Assembly: GCA_910585745.1 (NCBI GenBank)
Contig: CAJUFM010000035.1
Coordinates: forward strand, 1-30,629
Direction: 5' to 3'
Origin: an uncultured Eubacterium sp.
GTDB taxonomy: Bacteria > Bacillota > Clostridia > Lachnospirales > Lachnospiraceae
DNA: 30,629 nt
Part shown: piece after piece, positions 7,033-14,622 of the stretch
Position numbering within the stretch: position 1 is the stretch's first letter
How the letters are laid out: every line of letters starts with the position of its first letter
The notes under the pieces: model-generated
The model's input: only the letters and a program-made list of their open reading frames with translations
Told to the model about the DNA's origin: nothing
Database searches by the model: none
Position numbers and translations under genes: made by a program

Positions 7033-7413
7033 ATGAAGAAGATTAAATTGTCAGATGCGGAATGGAAGATTATGGACAGGCTGTGGGAAACACCCTATCT
7101 TACGATTCGTCAGCTGACGGAAAGTCTGTTTGAGGATACTGGATGGGAAAAGCATACGGTCATCACCCTTCTTGGACGGATAGAAAAGAAAGGAGCATTA
7201 TCCTATCGTCAGAATGGCAGGGCAAAGGAGTTTTATCCCTTGGTTTCCAGGGAGGACGCCTGCGGGGAAGAGACCAGGAGCTTTCTCGAAAAAGTTTACC
7301 AGGGGAGCTTAAGTATGATGGTGCATTCCATGGTAGAGAGAGAGTCTCTGTCAGAACAAGAACGACAGGAACTGATACGGATTCTGGAAAAGGGAGAAAA
7401 AAAAGGAGGATGA
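7033..7413 (+). CDS. BlaI/MecI/CopY-family transcriptional repressor
   Basis: 126 aa, typical length. The N-terminal winged helix-turn-helix is clear: LSDAEWKIMDRLWE, then LTIRQLTESL and the recognition helix region HTVITLLGRIEKKGAL. The C-terminal half (about 85-126) forms the helical dimerisation part that carries the scissile bond in family members. These proteins repress target operons as dimers and are inactivated when a partner M56 membrane protease senses a signal. That partner is the next gene, four bases downstream. GGAGGG precedes the ATG at 7033. Two BlaI-like operators overlap the promoter. What the pair controls besides itself is unknown; no beta-lactamase lies in the window. Confidence 0.9.
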   Translation: MKKIKLSDAEWKIMDRLWETPYLTIRQLTESLFEDTGWEKHTVITLLGRIEKKGALSYRQNGRAKEFYPLVSREDACGEETRSFLEKVYQGSLSMMVHSMVERESLSEQERQELIRILEKGEKKGG

Positions 7414-7417
7414 TGCT

Positions 7418-8827
7418 ATGGAAGTATTGATGGCAGTTGTTTTTTTACCAGGAATCATCTATTTGCTGGCAGTTACAGATTACATGGCAGTAACTATGAT
7501 TGATATTAGTGTGCTGGTATTGTTTTTATGTGTTATAAGGATTTTGTTCCGGAAAAAAATACGTGGGGAATTGATGTATTCGTTGTGGATCCTTGTTCCT
7601 ATACGCTTTCTGTTCAGTCCGCTCTTAACTGCATTTAGGAATTTGGTAGAACGAAAGAATATTCCAGATATAAATTTAACAGATAGTAGTTTTGAAATAA
7701 TTCAGAATATGGTTCAGTCAGCTCAGTCAGAAAATCTAAAACTGGTGTCAGGGGTGGAACCAGTGCGCCTGGACCTAAGGGCAATATCTCTGCCAGTCTG
7801 GTTCTGGTTCGTGTGGGCCTTGGGGATTGCAGTGGTATATCTTTGGTCTGTGTATGTAAATGAAACATTCCGCCACAGGTTATTTGAACAGCGGATCCGG
7901 ATTGTTGTAGAAGGCTGCCAGTACCCGGTTTACAAAGTCCCAGGAATTGTTTCTTCCTGTGTCATGAAAGTAAATGGAAAAAAAGGAATTTATCTGACGG
8001 AAACCGTGGCTGAAGATGAGGAAAAAAGGGAATATGTTCTTACCCATGAACTTTGCCACTTAAAACATAAAGATCTTTTTTGGGGAAATCTTCGCTGTAT
8101 TGTGCTTGCCTGCAACTGGTTTAATCCGTTGATCTGGGTGGCAGCTTCTTTATCAAAGCGGGATGGAGAGACGGCATGTGATGAAAGATCCATACGTGTC
8201 CTCGGTGAAGCAAAGAGACATCGTTATGGCAGGGTGCTGGTGGAAATGGTGCCGGATAAAGAACAAAGGAATGGCTTATTTTTTACCGCTACGACTATGG
8301 GTGGGGGAAAACGGGAATTGATCTACAGAGTATGCCGTATTGCCGAAAGCAGGAATCGGTGGATTCCAAGTATTGTCGTTCTGGTGTTTACATTTTTTCT
8401 GGCATGTATGATCGGGTTTGTTCCCTCTTCTGCAGACTTAAGGGGGCTTACTCCAGAGGAGACAGTAAGGCAATATCTCTATTACTGGAATCAGAACTAC
8501 CAGGAGGGGATGAACAGTCTTAGGGTGGATGGAGGTTCATATAATAGTCATGGAAATGTGACTGTCAGAAAGTGTGGTAAAACAACAGAGGTGGAAGACG
8601 ATGATGTTGATATTGAAGGGATCTGGAGTAAGGCTGGAAGTAAATGGGCGGCCGCGCGAAGACTGAGTCTGGAAATTCAGAGGGAGTATACGGAGCATAA
8701 CGAAAAGACAGGAAAGGAAGAGCAGCGGAGGAAAAGCAGGGAGGAGGAATTTATAGTTGTCCGGAAAAGTACAACTGCTGACTGGAGGATATTGGTGACG
8801 ACGCTCGATGCGCCCTATTATTGGTAA
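7418..8827 (+). CDS. M56-family (BlaR1-like) membrane zinc metalloprotease, sensor-transducer
   Basis: 469 aa. Membrane segments appear at about 5-45, 52-72 and 125-146, then a cytoplasmic zinc-protease domain with HELCH at 210-214 and the downstream ETACDE block at 251-256, as in BlaR1/MecR1. A last membrane segment at about 316-337 is followed by some 130 outer residues rich in charged amino acids. That outer domain lacks the SxxK and KTG signatures of the penicillin-binding sensor of true BlaR1, so it probably senses something else. It begins LTPEETVRQYLYYWNQ, like small DUF4829-type domains. AAGGAGG in the end of the repressor gene serves the ATG at 7418, so the two are translationally close. 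Confidence 0.87.
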   Translation: MEVLMAVVFLPGIIYLLAVTDYMAVTMIDISVLVLFLCVIRILFRKKIRGELMYSLWILVPIRFLFSPLLTAFRNLVERKNIPDINLTDSSFEIIQNMVQSAQSENLKLVSGVEPVRLDLRAISLPVWFWFVWALGIAVVYLWSVYVNETFRHRLFEQRIRIVVEGCQYPVYKVPGIVSSCVMKVNGKKGIYLTETVAEDEEKREYVLTHELCHLKHKDLFWGNLRCIVLACNWFNPLIWVAASLSKRDGETACDERSIRVLGEAKRHRYGRVLVEMVPDKEQRNGLFFTATTMGGGKRELIYRVCRIAESRNRWIPSIVVLVFTFFLACMIGFVPSSADLRGLTPEETVRQYLYYWNQNYQEGMNSLRVDGGSYNSHGNVTVRKCGKTTEVEDDDVDIEGIWSKAGSKWAAARRLSLEIQREYTEHNEKTGKEEQRRKSREEEFIVVRKSTTADWRILVTTLDAPYYW

Positions 8828-8832
8828 TGATT

Positions 8833-8866
8833 ACTGGCATGTTGAAGGCAACATCAACATGCCAGT
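8833..8866 (+). terminator. Hairpin after the M56 gene
   Basis: A perfect 13-bp stem, ACTGGCATGTTGA (8833-8845) with TCAACATGCCAGT (8854-8866), 8-nt loop, six bases after the stop codon. It is followed by TCAATTTATC, only mildly T-rich. Confidence 0.6.
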
Positions 8867-8968
8867 TCAATTTATCACTGGGGCAAAAAACTTTTGACTT
8901 CAACAACATCATATAGCTTAATGGCCAGAACAAAACAGTGTTTAAATTCGCGCCGTCGAGCTATGTCT

Positions 8969-9730
8969 CTATGAAAGCCATGAAGCAAGATGGCTGAAAT
9001 CTATCAAAAGCTCACCATGATAAATATTGACTGGGACAGGCTGGCTCAAACCGCATATCCTGGGGTAGATCACGTCTTCTTCAAAAAAGTAGACGAGAAG
9101 TTTTTTCTGATAAGGATCCAGGATCCAGTATTCCAGGACGCCGGCATCGGCATATTTGGAAAGTTTTTTGAAACAGTCTTTCTTTTTTGTGGATGGGGAT
9201 AATACTTCCAATACAAAGTCAGGAGCTCCGTAGATGCCCCAGCTGCACAGTTTTTCCTCCTGGTTTTCACAAAGTACGATCATATCCGGCTGCACCATGG
9301 TTTTGTTATCACGATCCAGTTGAACATCCAGTGGGGACATCAGAGGCAGGCACTTTCCGCCTTGTTCCAAAATATAATTGGAAAACTGGCGGTAGATCTC
9401 GCCACAAATGCGTTGATGAAGAACGGAGGGGGCAGACATATCGTAAAATGTGCCATCAATAAGTTCACGGCGCTGGTCTTCTGGCAATGCGTAATAGTCA
9501 TCCACAGTGCAGGTCCCAGCGTGTTTTGCAGAATAAGCGTGATTTTCATGTAATGCAGGCGGATCTTGAAAGAGTTTTTCCAAAGCCATCAAAGTATCAT
9601 AGCGGGGGTGGGTGGTTTCACCAGAAAAGATCTTCTGTATGGTGCCAAGTGGGACACCGGATAATTCAGACATCATGGAATAGGAATATCCCCGCTCTGC
9701 CTTTTTTTGTTTCATTTCTTCAATCGTCAT
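8969..9730 (-). CDS. XRE helix-turn-helix fused to Uma2-family endonuclease-like domain
   Basis: 253 aa. Residues about 3-52 form an XRE-type helix-turn-helix (SYSMMSELSGVPLGTIQKIF). Residues about 75-250 match the Uma2/DUF820 family, a PD-(D/E)XK nuclease fold: Glu89 in RRELIDG, Asp149 in QPDMIVL, Glu175 in DFVLEVLSPST and a KKKDCFKKLSKY helix with the usual lysines. Biological roles of Uma2 proteins are poorly known; most lack a DNA-binding domain, so the fusion is notable. The gene stands alone, with AGGGGTGAT before the ATG at 9730 and a near-consensus promoter whose -10 lies in a small palindrome. It could act as a regulator, a nuclease, or a defence or selfish element. No mobile-element genes adjoin it. 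Confidence 0.8.
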   Translation of the reverse strand: MTIEEMKQKKAERGYSYSMMSELSGVPLGTIQKIFSGETTHPRYDTLMALEKLFQDPPALHENHAYSAKHAGTCTVDDYYALPEDQRRELIDGTFYDMSAPSVLHQRICGEIYRQFSNYILEQGGKCLPLMSPLDVQLDRDNKTMVQPDMIVLCENQEEKLCSWGIYGAPDFVLEVLSPSTKKKDCFKKLSKYADAGVLEYWILDPYQKKLLVYFFEEDVIYPRICGLSQPVPVNIYHGELLIDFSHLASWLS

Positions 9731-9771
9731 AGGATCACCCCTAACTCTGTATATTTTTGCTGGTTAAGTTT

Positions 9772-9800
9772 ATTATACATAATAGAACGCGACTGGTCAA
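9772..9800 (-). promoter_or_regulatory. Promoter of the XRE-Uma2 gene with overlapping palindrome
   Basis: Read on the minus strand: TTGACC (9795-9800), exactly 17 bp, TATAAT (9772-9777). The inverted repeat TATTAT-AC-ATAATA (9771-9784) covers the -10 box and could be an autoregulatory site for the protein's own helix-turn-helix (inference). Confidence 0.65.
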
Positions 9801-9857
9801 GAAAAAACTAAAAAAATATCCAAAAAATAACCGAAATATTTCCATAATAAAAATAGG

Positions 9858-9886
9858 TTGAAAAAAACTGCCGGATAGTGGATAAT
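9858..9886 (+). promoter_or_regulatory. Promoter of the DUF1294-MATE pair
   Basis: TTGAAA (9858-9863), 17 bp, GATAAT (9881-9886), about 45 bases before the preferred start at 9931. Confidence 0.5.
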
Positions 9887-9930
9887 GATGTTGGAATTAA
9901 AGGTATATGAATTTAGAAATGGAGATTGTG

Positions 9931-10200
9931 ATGAAGTGGATCCTGTTTTGTTTAATAATTATAAATATTTTTAGTTTTTTTCAGATGGGCTTTGATAAAA
10001 GACGGGCAAAAAGACATGAGTGGAGAGTACCGGAAGCTCATTTGTTCTTGTCGGCGCTGGCTGGCGGCAGTGTGGGAAGTATTCTGGGCATGAGGGTATT
10101 TCACCACAAGACCAGACACTGGTATTTTGTGTGGGGAATGCCGGCGATCCTTGTATTGCAGATCGTGCTGATGTATGTCGTTTGGAGAGGGTGGATGTGA
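9931..10200 (+). CDS. DUF1294 small membrane protein
   Basis: 89 aa from the ATG at 9931, preceded by GGAGATTGTG; an upstream in-frame ATG at 9907 has poorer spacing. Two hydrophobic segments (about 2-19 and 64-84) flank a conserved basic middle: FDKRRAKRHEWRVPEAHLF, ALAGGSVGSILGMRVFHHKTRHW. This is the standard DUF1294 pattern, KxRA...W-R-P...GG-G...HKT. The function is not established. The stop codon is directly followed by the TTG start of the MATE gene, so the two are surely one transcript. Confidence 0.85.
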   Translation: MKWILFCLIIINIFSFFQMGFDKRRAKRHEWRVPEAHLFLSALAGGSVGSILGMRVFHHKTRHWYFVWGMPAILVLQIVLMYVVWRGWM

Positions 10201-11538
10201 TTGAGTTATGATATGACACGGGGAAATATCACTAGTGGAATCATGAAGTTCGCCCTGCCATTGATGGCTGGCAATCTTCTGCAGCAGGTGTATAATATTG
10301 CGGACACGCTGATCGTGGGCAGATATCTGGGTGAATATGCGCTGGCTGCTGTGGGGTCGTCTTATACATTGATGATTTTTCTTACTTCCGTTCTGTTGGG
10401 GCTCTGTATGGGAAGCGGCGCGTTTTATTCGATCCAGTTTGGGGCGGGCGAGCAGGACCGTTTAAAAACAGGCGTTTTTCTTTCTTTTGTGGGAATAGGA
10501 GGGCTTACGGTTCTGTTGACTGTGGGGTCTTTTTTGGGGATTCAGGGGATTCTGTGGTTTATGAGGGTTCCAGATGGGATCCAGGGCTGCATGAAAGAAT
10601 ATTTGAACTGTATATTCTGGGGGATCCCGGCAGTTTTTATCTATAATTTTGCCGCCAGTCTGTTGAGAAGCGTGGGGAATTCTTTGACTCCTCTTATATT
10701 TTTAGGGATTTCTGCGTTGTTGAATGTGGGGCTGGATCTGATGTTTATATTAATGTTTGGATGGGGTGTGGCGGGAGCTGCATCAGCAACAGTGCTGGCA
10801 CAGTACGTGGCGGCAGCTGGGATTTTGATATATTATTTTAAAAAGTGTCCCATGCTGCGGGTGGAGAGAGCGCATATGCGGTGGGACGGAGACATTTTAA
10901 AAGAAATATCCAGCTTATCGCTACTCACCTGCCTGCAGCAGTCAGTGATGAATTTTGGAATTCTGATGGTACAAGGCCTGGTGAATAGTTTTGGAACTGT
11001 GGTGATGGCTGCATTTGCGGCAGCTGTAAAAATTGATTCCTTTGCTTATTCACCGGTTCAGGATTTTGGAAATGCATTTTCTACATATGTTGCCCAGAAT
11101 TATGGTGCGGAAAAGAGGGAGCGGATCTGGCAGGGAATGAAGAAAGCGGTGTTTCTCGTATTTTTATTCTGTGTCTTCATAAGTTTGCTGATCAATGTAT
11201 TTGCTGGCAGACTGATGTCTCTCTTTATCGATGCAGATAAGACAGAGATACTTTCTGTGGGAATTGGATATCTGAGGATTGAAGCCTCCTGCTATTTTGG
11301 TATCGGGCTGTTGTTCCTTTTTTATGGTTTCTACCGCGGGATCAAGCTTCCACAAATGTCTCTTATATTGACAGTGCTTTCTCTGGGCAGCAGAGTGCTT
11401 CTGGCATACATGCTGTCTGCAGTGCCGCAGATCGGGGTGACAGGAATCTGGCTGGCTGTTCCTATTGGCTGGGGATTGGCAGATCTGGCTGGTGGTGGAT
11501 ATTATTTTTATCGGAAAAGGAGATATAATGAGAAATAG
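10201..11538 (+). CDS. MATE-family multidrug/sodium antiporter
   Basis: 445 aa, normal for MATE transporters, with about twelve membrane helices in two similar halves. The N-terminus DMTRGNITSGIMKFALPLMAGNLLQQVYNIADTLIVGR-like block (here residues about 4-35) is diagnostic of the DinF/NorM-like MATE group, and the second half repeats the pattern (LTCLQQSVMNFGILMVQ). It should export cationic compounds using a sodium or proton gradient; the substrate is unknown. The start is TTG at 10201, placed right after the TGA of the upstream gene and 7-8 bases after GGTGG; an ATG at 10213 is the alternative. Coupled translation with the DUF1294 gene is likely. Confidence 0.9.
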   Translation: MSYDMTRGNITSGIMKFALPLMAGNLLQQVYNIADTLIVGRYLGEYALAAVGSSYTLMIFLTSVLLGLCMGSGAFYSIQFGAGEQDRLKTGVFLSFVGIGGLTVLLTVGSFLGIQGILWFMRVPDGIQGCMKEYLNCIFWGIPAVFIYNFAASLLRSVGNSLTPLIFLGISALLNVGLDLMFILMFGWGVAGAASATVLAQYVAAAGILIYYFKKCPMLRVERAHMRWDGDILKEISSLSLLTCLQQSVMNFGILMVQGLVNSFGTVVMAAFAAAVKIDSFAYSPVQDFGNAFSTYVAQNYGAEKRERIWQGMKKAVFLVFLFCVFISLLINVFAGRLMSLFIDADKTEILSVGIGYLRIEASCYFGIGLLFLFYGFYRGIKLPQMSLILTVLSLGSRVLLAYMLSAVPQIGVTGIWLAVPIGWGLADLAGGGYYFYRKRRYNEK

Positions 11539-11568
11539 CTCGATGGCACAAATCAGTACCGTCGAGCT
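11537..11568 (+). terminator. Hairpin at the MATE stop codon
   Basis: Stem AGCTCGATGG (11537-11546) with CCGTCGAGCT (11559-11568), 10 bp with one G-U pair on the plus-strand RNA and one mismatch on the minus-strand RNA. It sits between the ends of the MATE gene and the tRNA gene. The plus side has no T-run; the minus side has ATTTCTCATT. A related sequence lies at 8915-8962. Confidence 0.45.
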
Positions 11569-11573
11569 AAACA

Positions 11574-11644
11574 AGCAGGCAACGGGAATCGAACCCGCCT
11601 CCCCAGCTTGGGAAGCTGGTGTTCTACCAATGAACTATGCCTGC
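11574..11644 (-). tRNA. tRNA-Gly (anticodon CCC)
   Basis: Read on the minus strand the 71-nt gene has a perfect 7-bp acceptor stem (GCAGGCA, 11638-11644, with TGCCTGC, 11575-11581), a D-arm with TTGGTAGAA, anticodon stem CCAGC/GCTGG around the loop TTCCCAA, and a T-arm with GGTTCGAATCC. Anticodon CCC reads GGG. The discriminator base is T and no CCA is encoded. It lies alone, opposite the neighbouring genes. Confidence 0.95.
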
Positions 11645-11652
11645 ATACTTCT

Positions 11653-11680
11653 ATTATATCACTGATCAGAAAAAAGTCAA
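11653..11680 (-). promoter_or_regulatory. Promoter of tRNA-Gly
   Basis: Read on the minus strand: TTGACT (11675-11680), 16 bp, TATAAT (11653-11658). Initiation would fall two or three bases before the mature tRNA 5' end. Confidence 0.7.
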
Positions 11681-11701
11681 AGGAAATCTTTTTGTGTTTA
11701 G

Positions 11702-11733
11702 CCCGGCGGCGACAATCCGCCAAGGAGCCGGGG
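11702..11733 (+). promoter_or_regulatory. GC-rich leader hairpin before the GH3 gene
   Basis: CCCGGC (11702-11707) can pair with GCCGGG (11727-11732), extended inward by GG/CC with a small bulge; alternatively GGCGG (11705-11709) pairs with CCGCC (11717-11721). The structure ends just before the ribosome-binding site GAAGGAGG (11735-11742) and could affect translation. No known riboswitch was recognised. Confidence 0.3.
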
Positions 11734-11748
11734 GAAGGAGGAATCGGA

Positions 11749-14568
11749 TTGAAACTGGATTGGAAGGAATACACGGATAGGGTGAGACAGGCGGCAGCAG
11801 AGGGCTGCGTGCTTTTGAAAAACGACGCGGGAGCATTACCCTTGAAAAATGGGGAAAAGATAGCGGTGTTTGGACGGATCCAGCGTCATTATTATAAAAG
11901 TGGAACCGGCTCCGGTGGCATGGTGAATGTATCCAGAGTGACAGGTATTCTGGATGCACTTCTGGAGGAATCTTCCCTTTGTGTGGACGAGGAGCTCCTT
12001 GGAGTGTATGACAGTTGGGAAGAGGAAAATCCCTTTGATGAAGGGCTGGGCTGGGCAAATGAGCCCTGGTCCCAGGTAGAGATGCCAGTGAGTGATGAAG
12101 TTGTAAAAGCGGCGGGACTGAGAAATGGTACGGCGCTTATACTGATTGGAAGGACGGCTGGGGAGGACCGGGATAATGTGGACGAAAAGGGCGCTTATCG
12201 GCTGTCGGACACAGAAGTGGATCTGATTGAAAAGGTGACAGAATATTTTAACCGGGTGGTAGTGATATATAATGTTGGAAGTATTATGGACATGTCTCAT
12301 CCATGCCTGAAAAAATGCCAGGCGCTCCTGTATGGCTGGCAGGGAGGCATGATCGGAGGTTATGGGGTGGCGGATGTGCTGACGGGCAGAGTAGATCCCT
12401 CGGGGCGGCTTGCTGACACGATAGCGGAAAAGATAGAAGATTACCCCTCTACTGCTAATTTTGGCGACGGGGTAAGGAATTATTATCAGGAGGATATCTA
12501 TGTGGGGTACCGCTATTTTGAAACGGTGGCGAGGGAAAAGGTGATGTATCCTTTTGGGTACGGTCTGTCTTACACAGAATTTCAGGAAGAAATTAATGAG
12601 TTTCATGAGAGTGATGGTGAGATCACCCTTACAGTGACAGTTCGCAATACCGGAAACAGGATTGGCAGACAGGTGGTGCAGATCTATGTGGAAGCGCCTC
12701 AGGGAAAGTTAGGTAAGCCTGCCAGAGTTTTAGCAGGTTTTGAAAAGACCAGACAGCTTGGACCTGGAGAGAAAGAGGAACTAAAGTTCCATATTCTTCC
12801 CTATACTTTTGCTTCCTATGATGATAAGGGAGCGACGGGACATGCTTATTCCTATGTACTGGAGCCTGGCGAATACCGGGTGTATGCAGGGAGAAATGTC
12901 AGGGACACTGTCTGCGGGGGAGTATTTTCCCTGGGAGAGATACGGATCATAGAGCAGCTGTCACAGAATCTGGCACCGGTACTTCCTTTTCGGCGGATGA
13001 AGCCGGAGGCGACGGCTGAGGGAGAAGATAGCTGGCTTATGACCTATGAAGAGGTGCCGCTGGGGGAAAAAGTGGATCAGGTCAAGCGTGGGGAGCATCT
13101 GCCAGAGGAAATACCCTATACCGGGGATCAGGGATACCAGCTAAAGGATGTGGCAGAAGGAAGTATAACCTTGAAACAGTTTGTGGCACAATTTGATGAG
13201 GAAGATCTATCCTGTATCATCCGGGGAGAGGGGCTGGGAAGTCCCAAAGTTACCTTGGGAACAGCGGCGGCCTATGGAGGGGTGTCAAAACATCTGGCTT
13301 CTATGGGGATTCCTTGTGGGTGCTGCGCCGATGGGCCTTCGGGGATGCGCATCGACTGCGGGATAAAGGCATTCAGCCTGCCTAATGGCACGATGCTGGC
13401 ATGTACTTTTGATCCGGTGCTGGTGCAGAAGATATATTCATTTACCGGGAAGGAGATGGTCAACAGCCGCATCGACAATATTCTGGGACCCGGGATGAAC
13501 ATCCACCGCAATCCATTAAACGGAAGAAACTTTGAGTATTTTTCCGAGGATCCTTATCTGACAGGAAAGATGGCAGCGGCTCAGGTGAGGGGCCTGAAAG
13601 AAGCTGGGGTTACTGGGACGCTGAAACACTTTGCCGCCAACAGCCAGGAGACAAAGAGAACGGAGTCAGATTCTGTGATATCCGAGCGGGCGCTGCGGGA
13701 AATTTATCTGAAAGGATTTGAGATTGCGGTGAAAGAGGGGGGAGCCGATTCCGTCATGACTACCTATGGTTCATTAAACGGAGTGTGGACAGCGGGAAGG
13801 TATGAGCTGAACACCTCGATCCTCCGCGGTGAATGGGGATTTGAAGGCATTGTAATGACAGACTGGTGGGCAAAGGTCAGCAGCCAGGACAGAGATGAGC
13901 CGGCACGGGGGAATGATCTTGCCTCTATGATAAGAGCCCAGAACGACCTCTATATGGTCTGTCCGGAAGGGGACAAAAATCTTACCGGGGATAATACCCT
14001 TTCTGAGCTGGAGAAGGGAGACCTGACAAAAGGTGAGCTTCAACGCAGCGCCATAAACATCTGCAGACAGTTGCTGCAGACGCCGGCTTATCTGCGGAAG
14101 ACCGGTGAGGAATGTCTTGTTGAGGTCATAAACAGGCCAGAGGAGATGGAAGATTTTTGTGTGGATGATATCGAATATTGTGAGGTAAATGATGTGGCAG
14201 AGATTCCGATGGAGCAGGCAGATACCTCCAGGGACAGCAGTTTTGTATTTGCCATATCGGTAAAAAGCCAGGGAATTTATGAGATGGAGATTGAATTCTG
14301 CTCTGATCTGGAGCCGATGGCCCAGATTCCCATGACTGTTTTTGCCCAAAGCGTACCCATCGGCTCCATCACATTTAATGGAACCAGTGGACAGTGGGAG
14401 ACGGTGACAAAAAGAATTTGTATCGGGGCGAAATACGGGGTTCTGAGACTGCATTTTGCCCAGAGCGGAGCCAGACTGAAAACCATGCGGTTCCGTCTTG
14501 TGGAAAAGGCAGAAGATGAAAACAATCCGATGGAGGTATCGGGAGAATACGAGATGGGATTCCGTTAG
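11749..14568 (+). CDS. GH3 beta-glucosidase/beta-xylosidase with swapped domain order
   Basis: 939 aa. I chose the TTG at 11749, seven bases after GAAGGAGG; the frame stays open further up but crosses the tRNA gene on the other strand. The usual GH3 order is reversed. Residues about 10-260 hold the alpha/beta sandwich (GCVLLKNDAGALPL, YPFGYGLSYTEF at its end), then a fibronectin-III-like domain (about 275-370), then the TIM barrel (about 490-760) with GCCADGPSGMR, LKHFAAN (626-628) and the nucleophile Asp705 in IVMTDWWA. A beta-rich tail follows. This swapped order is known from Ruminococcus albus and Butyrivibrio beta-glucosidases. No signal peptide, so cytoplasmic; sugar preference is uncertain. 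Confidence 0.88.
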   Translation: MKLDWKEYTDRVRQAAAEGCVLLKNDAGALPLKNGEKIAVFGRIQRHYYKSGTGSGGMVNVSRVTGILDALLEESSLCVDEELLGVYDSWEEENPFDEGLGWANEPWSQVEMPVSDEVVKAAGLRNGTALILIGRTAGEDRDNVDEKGAYRLSDTEVDLIEKVTEYFNRVVVIYNVGSIMDMSHPCLKKCQALLYGWQGGMIGGYGVADVLTGRVDPSGRLADTIAEKIEDYPSTANFGDGVRNYYQEDIYVGYRYFETVAREKVMYPFGYGLSYTEFQEEINEFHESDGEITLTVTVRNTGNRIGRQVVQIYVEAPQGKLGKPARVLAGFEKTRQLGPGEKEELKFHILPYTFASYDDKGATGHAYSYVLEPGEYRVYAGRNVRDTVCGGVFSLGEIRIIEQLSQNLAPVLPFRRMKPEATAEGEDSWLMTYEEVPLGEKVDQVKRGEHLPEEIPYTGDQGYQLKDVAEGSITLKQFVAQFDEEDLSCIIRGEGLGSPKVTLGTAAAYGGVSKHLASMGIPCGCCADGPSGMRIDCGIKAFSLPNGTMLACTFDPVLVQKIYSFTGKEMVNSRIDNILGPGMNIHRNPLNGRNFEYFSEDPYLTGKMAAAQVRGLKEAGVTGTLKHFAANSQETKRTESDSVISERALREIYLKGFEIAVKEGGADSVMTTYGSLNGVWTAGRYELNTSILRGEWGFEGIVMTDWWAKVSSQDRDEPARGNDLASMIRAQNDLYMVCPEGDKNLTGDNTLSELEKGDLTKGELQRSAINICRQLLQTPAYLRKTGEECLVEVINRPEEMEDFCVDDIEYCEVNDVAEIPMEQADTSRDSSFVFAISVKSQGIYEMEIEFCSDLEPMAQIPMTVFAQSVPIGSITFNGTSGQWETVTKRICIGAKYGVLRLHFAQSGARLKTMRFRLVEKAEDENNPMEVSGEYEMGFR

Positions 14569-14622
14569 TGTGATGTAGTATTATTGTATTATCGCAGCGG
14601 AAATCCCGGAATGGGGGATAAG

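Noticed and set aside
7743..8193. Other-frame open stretches inside the M56 and BlaI genes
   Set aside because: They overlap well-supported coding genes, lack ribosome-binding sites and show no domain features.
11608..11748. Extension of the GH3 frame upstream of the TTG start
   Set aside because: It runs through the tRNA-Gly gene on the other strand, has no ribosome-binding site, and the added residues match nothing in GH3.
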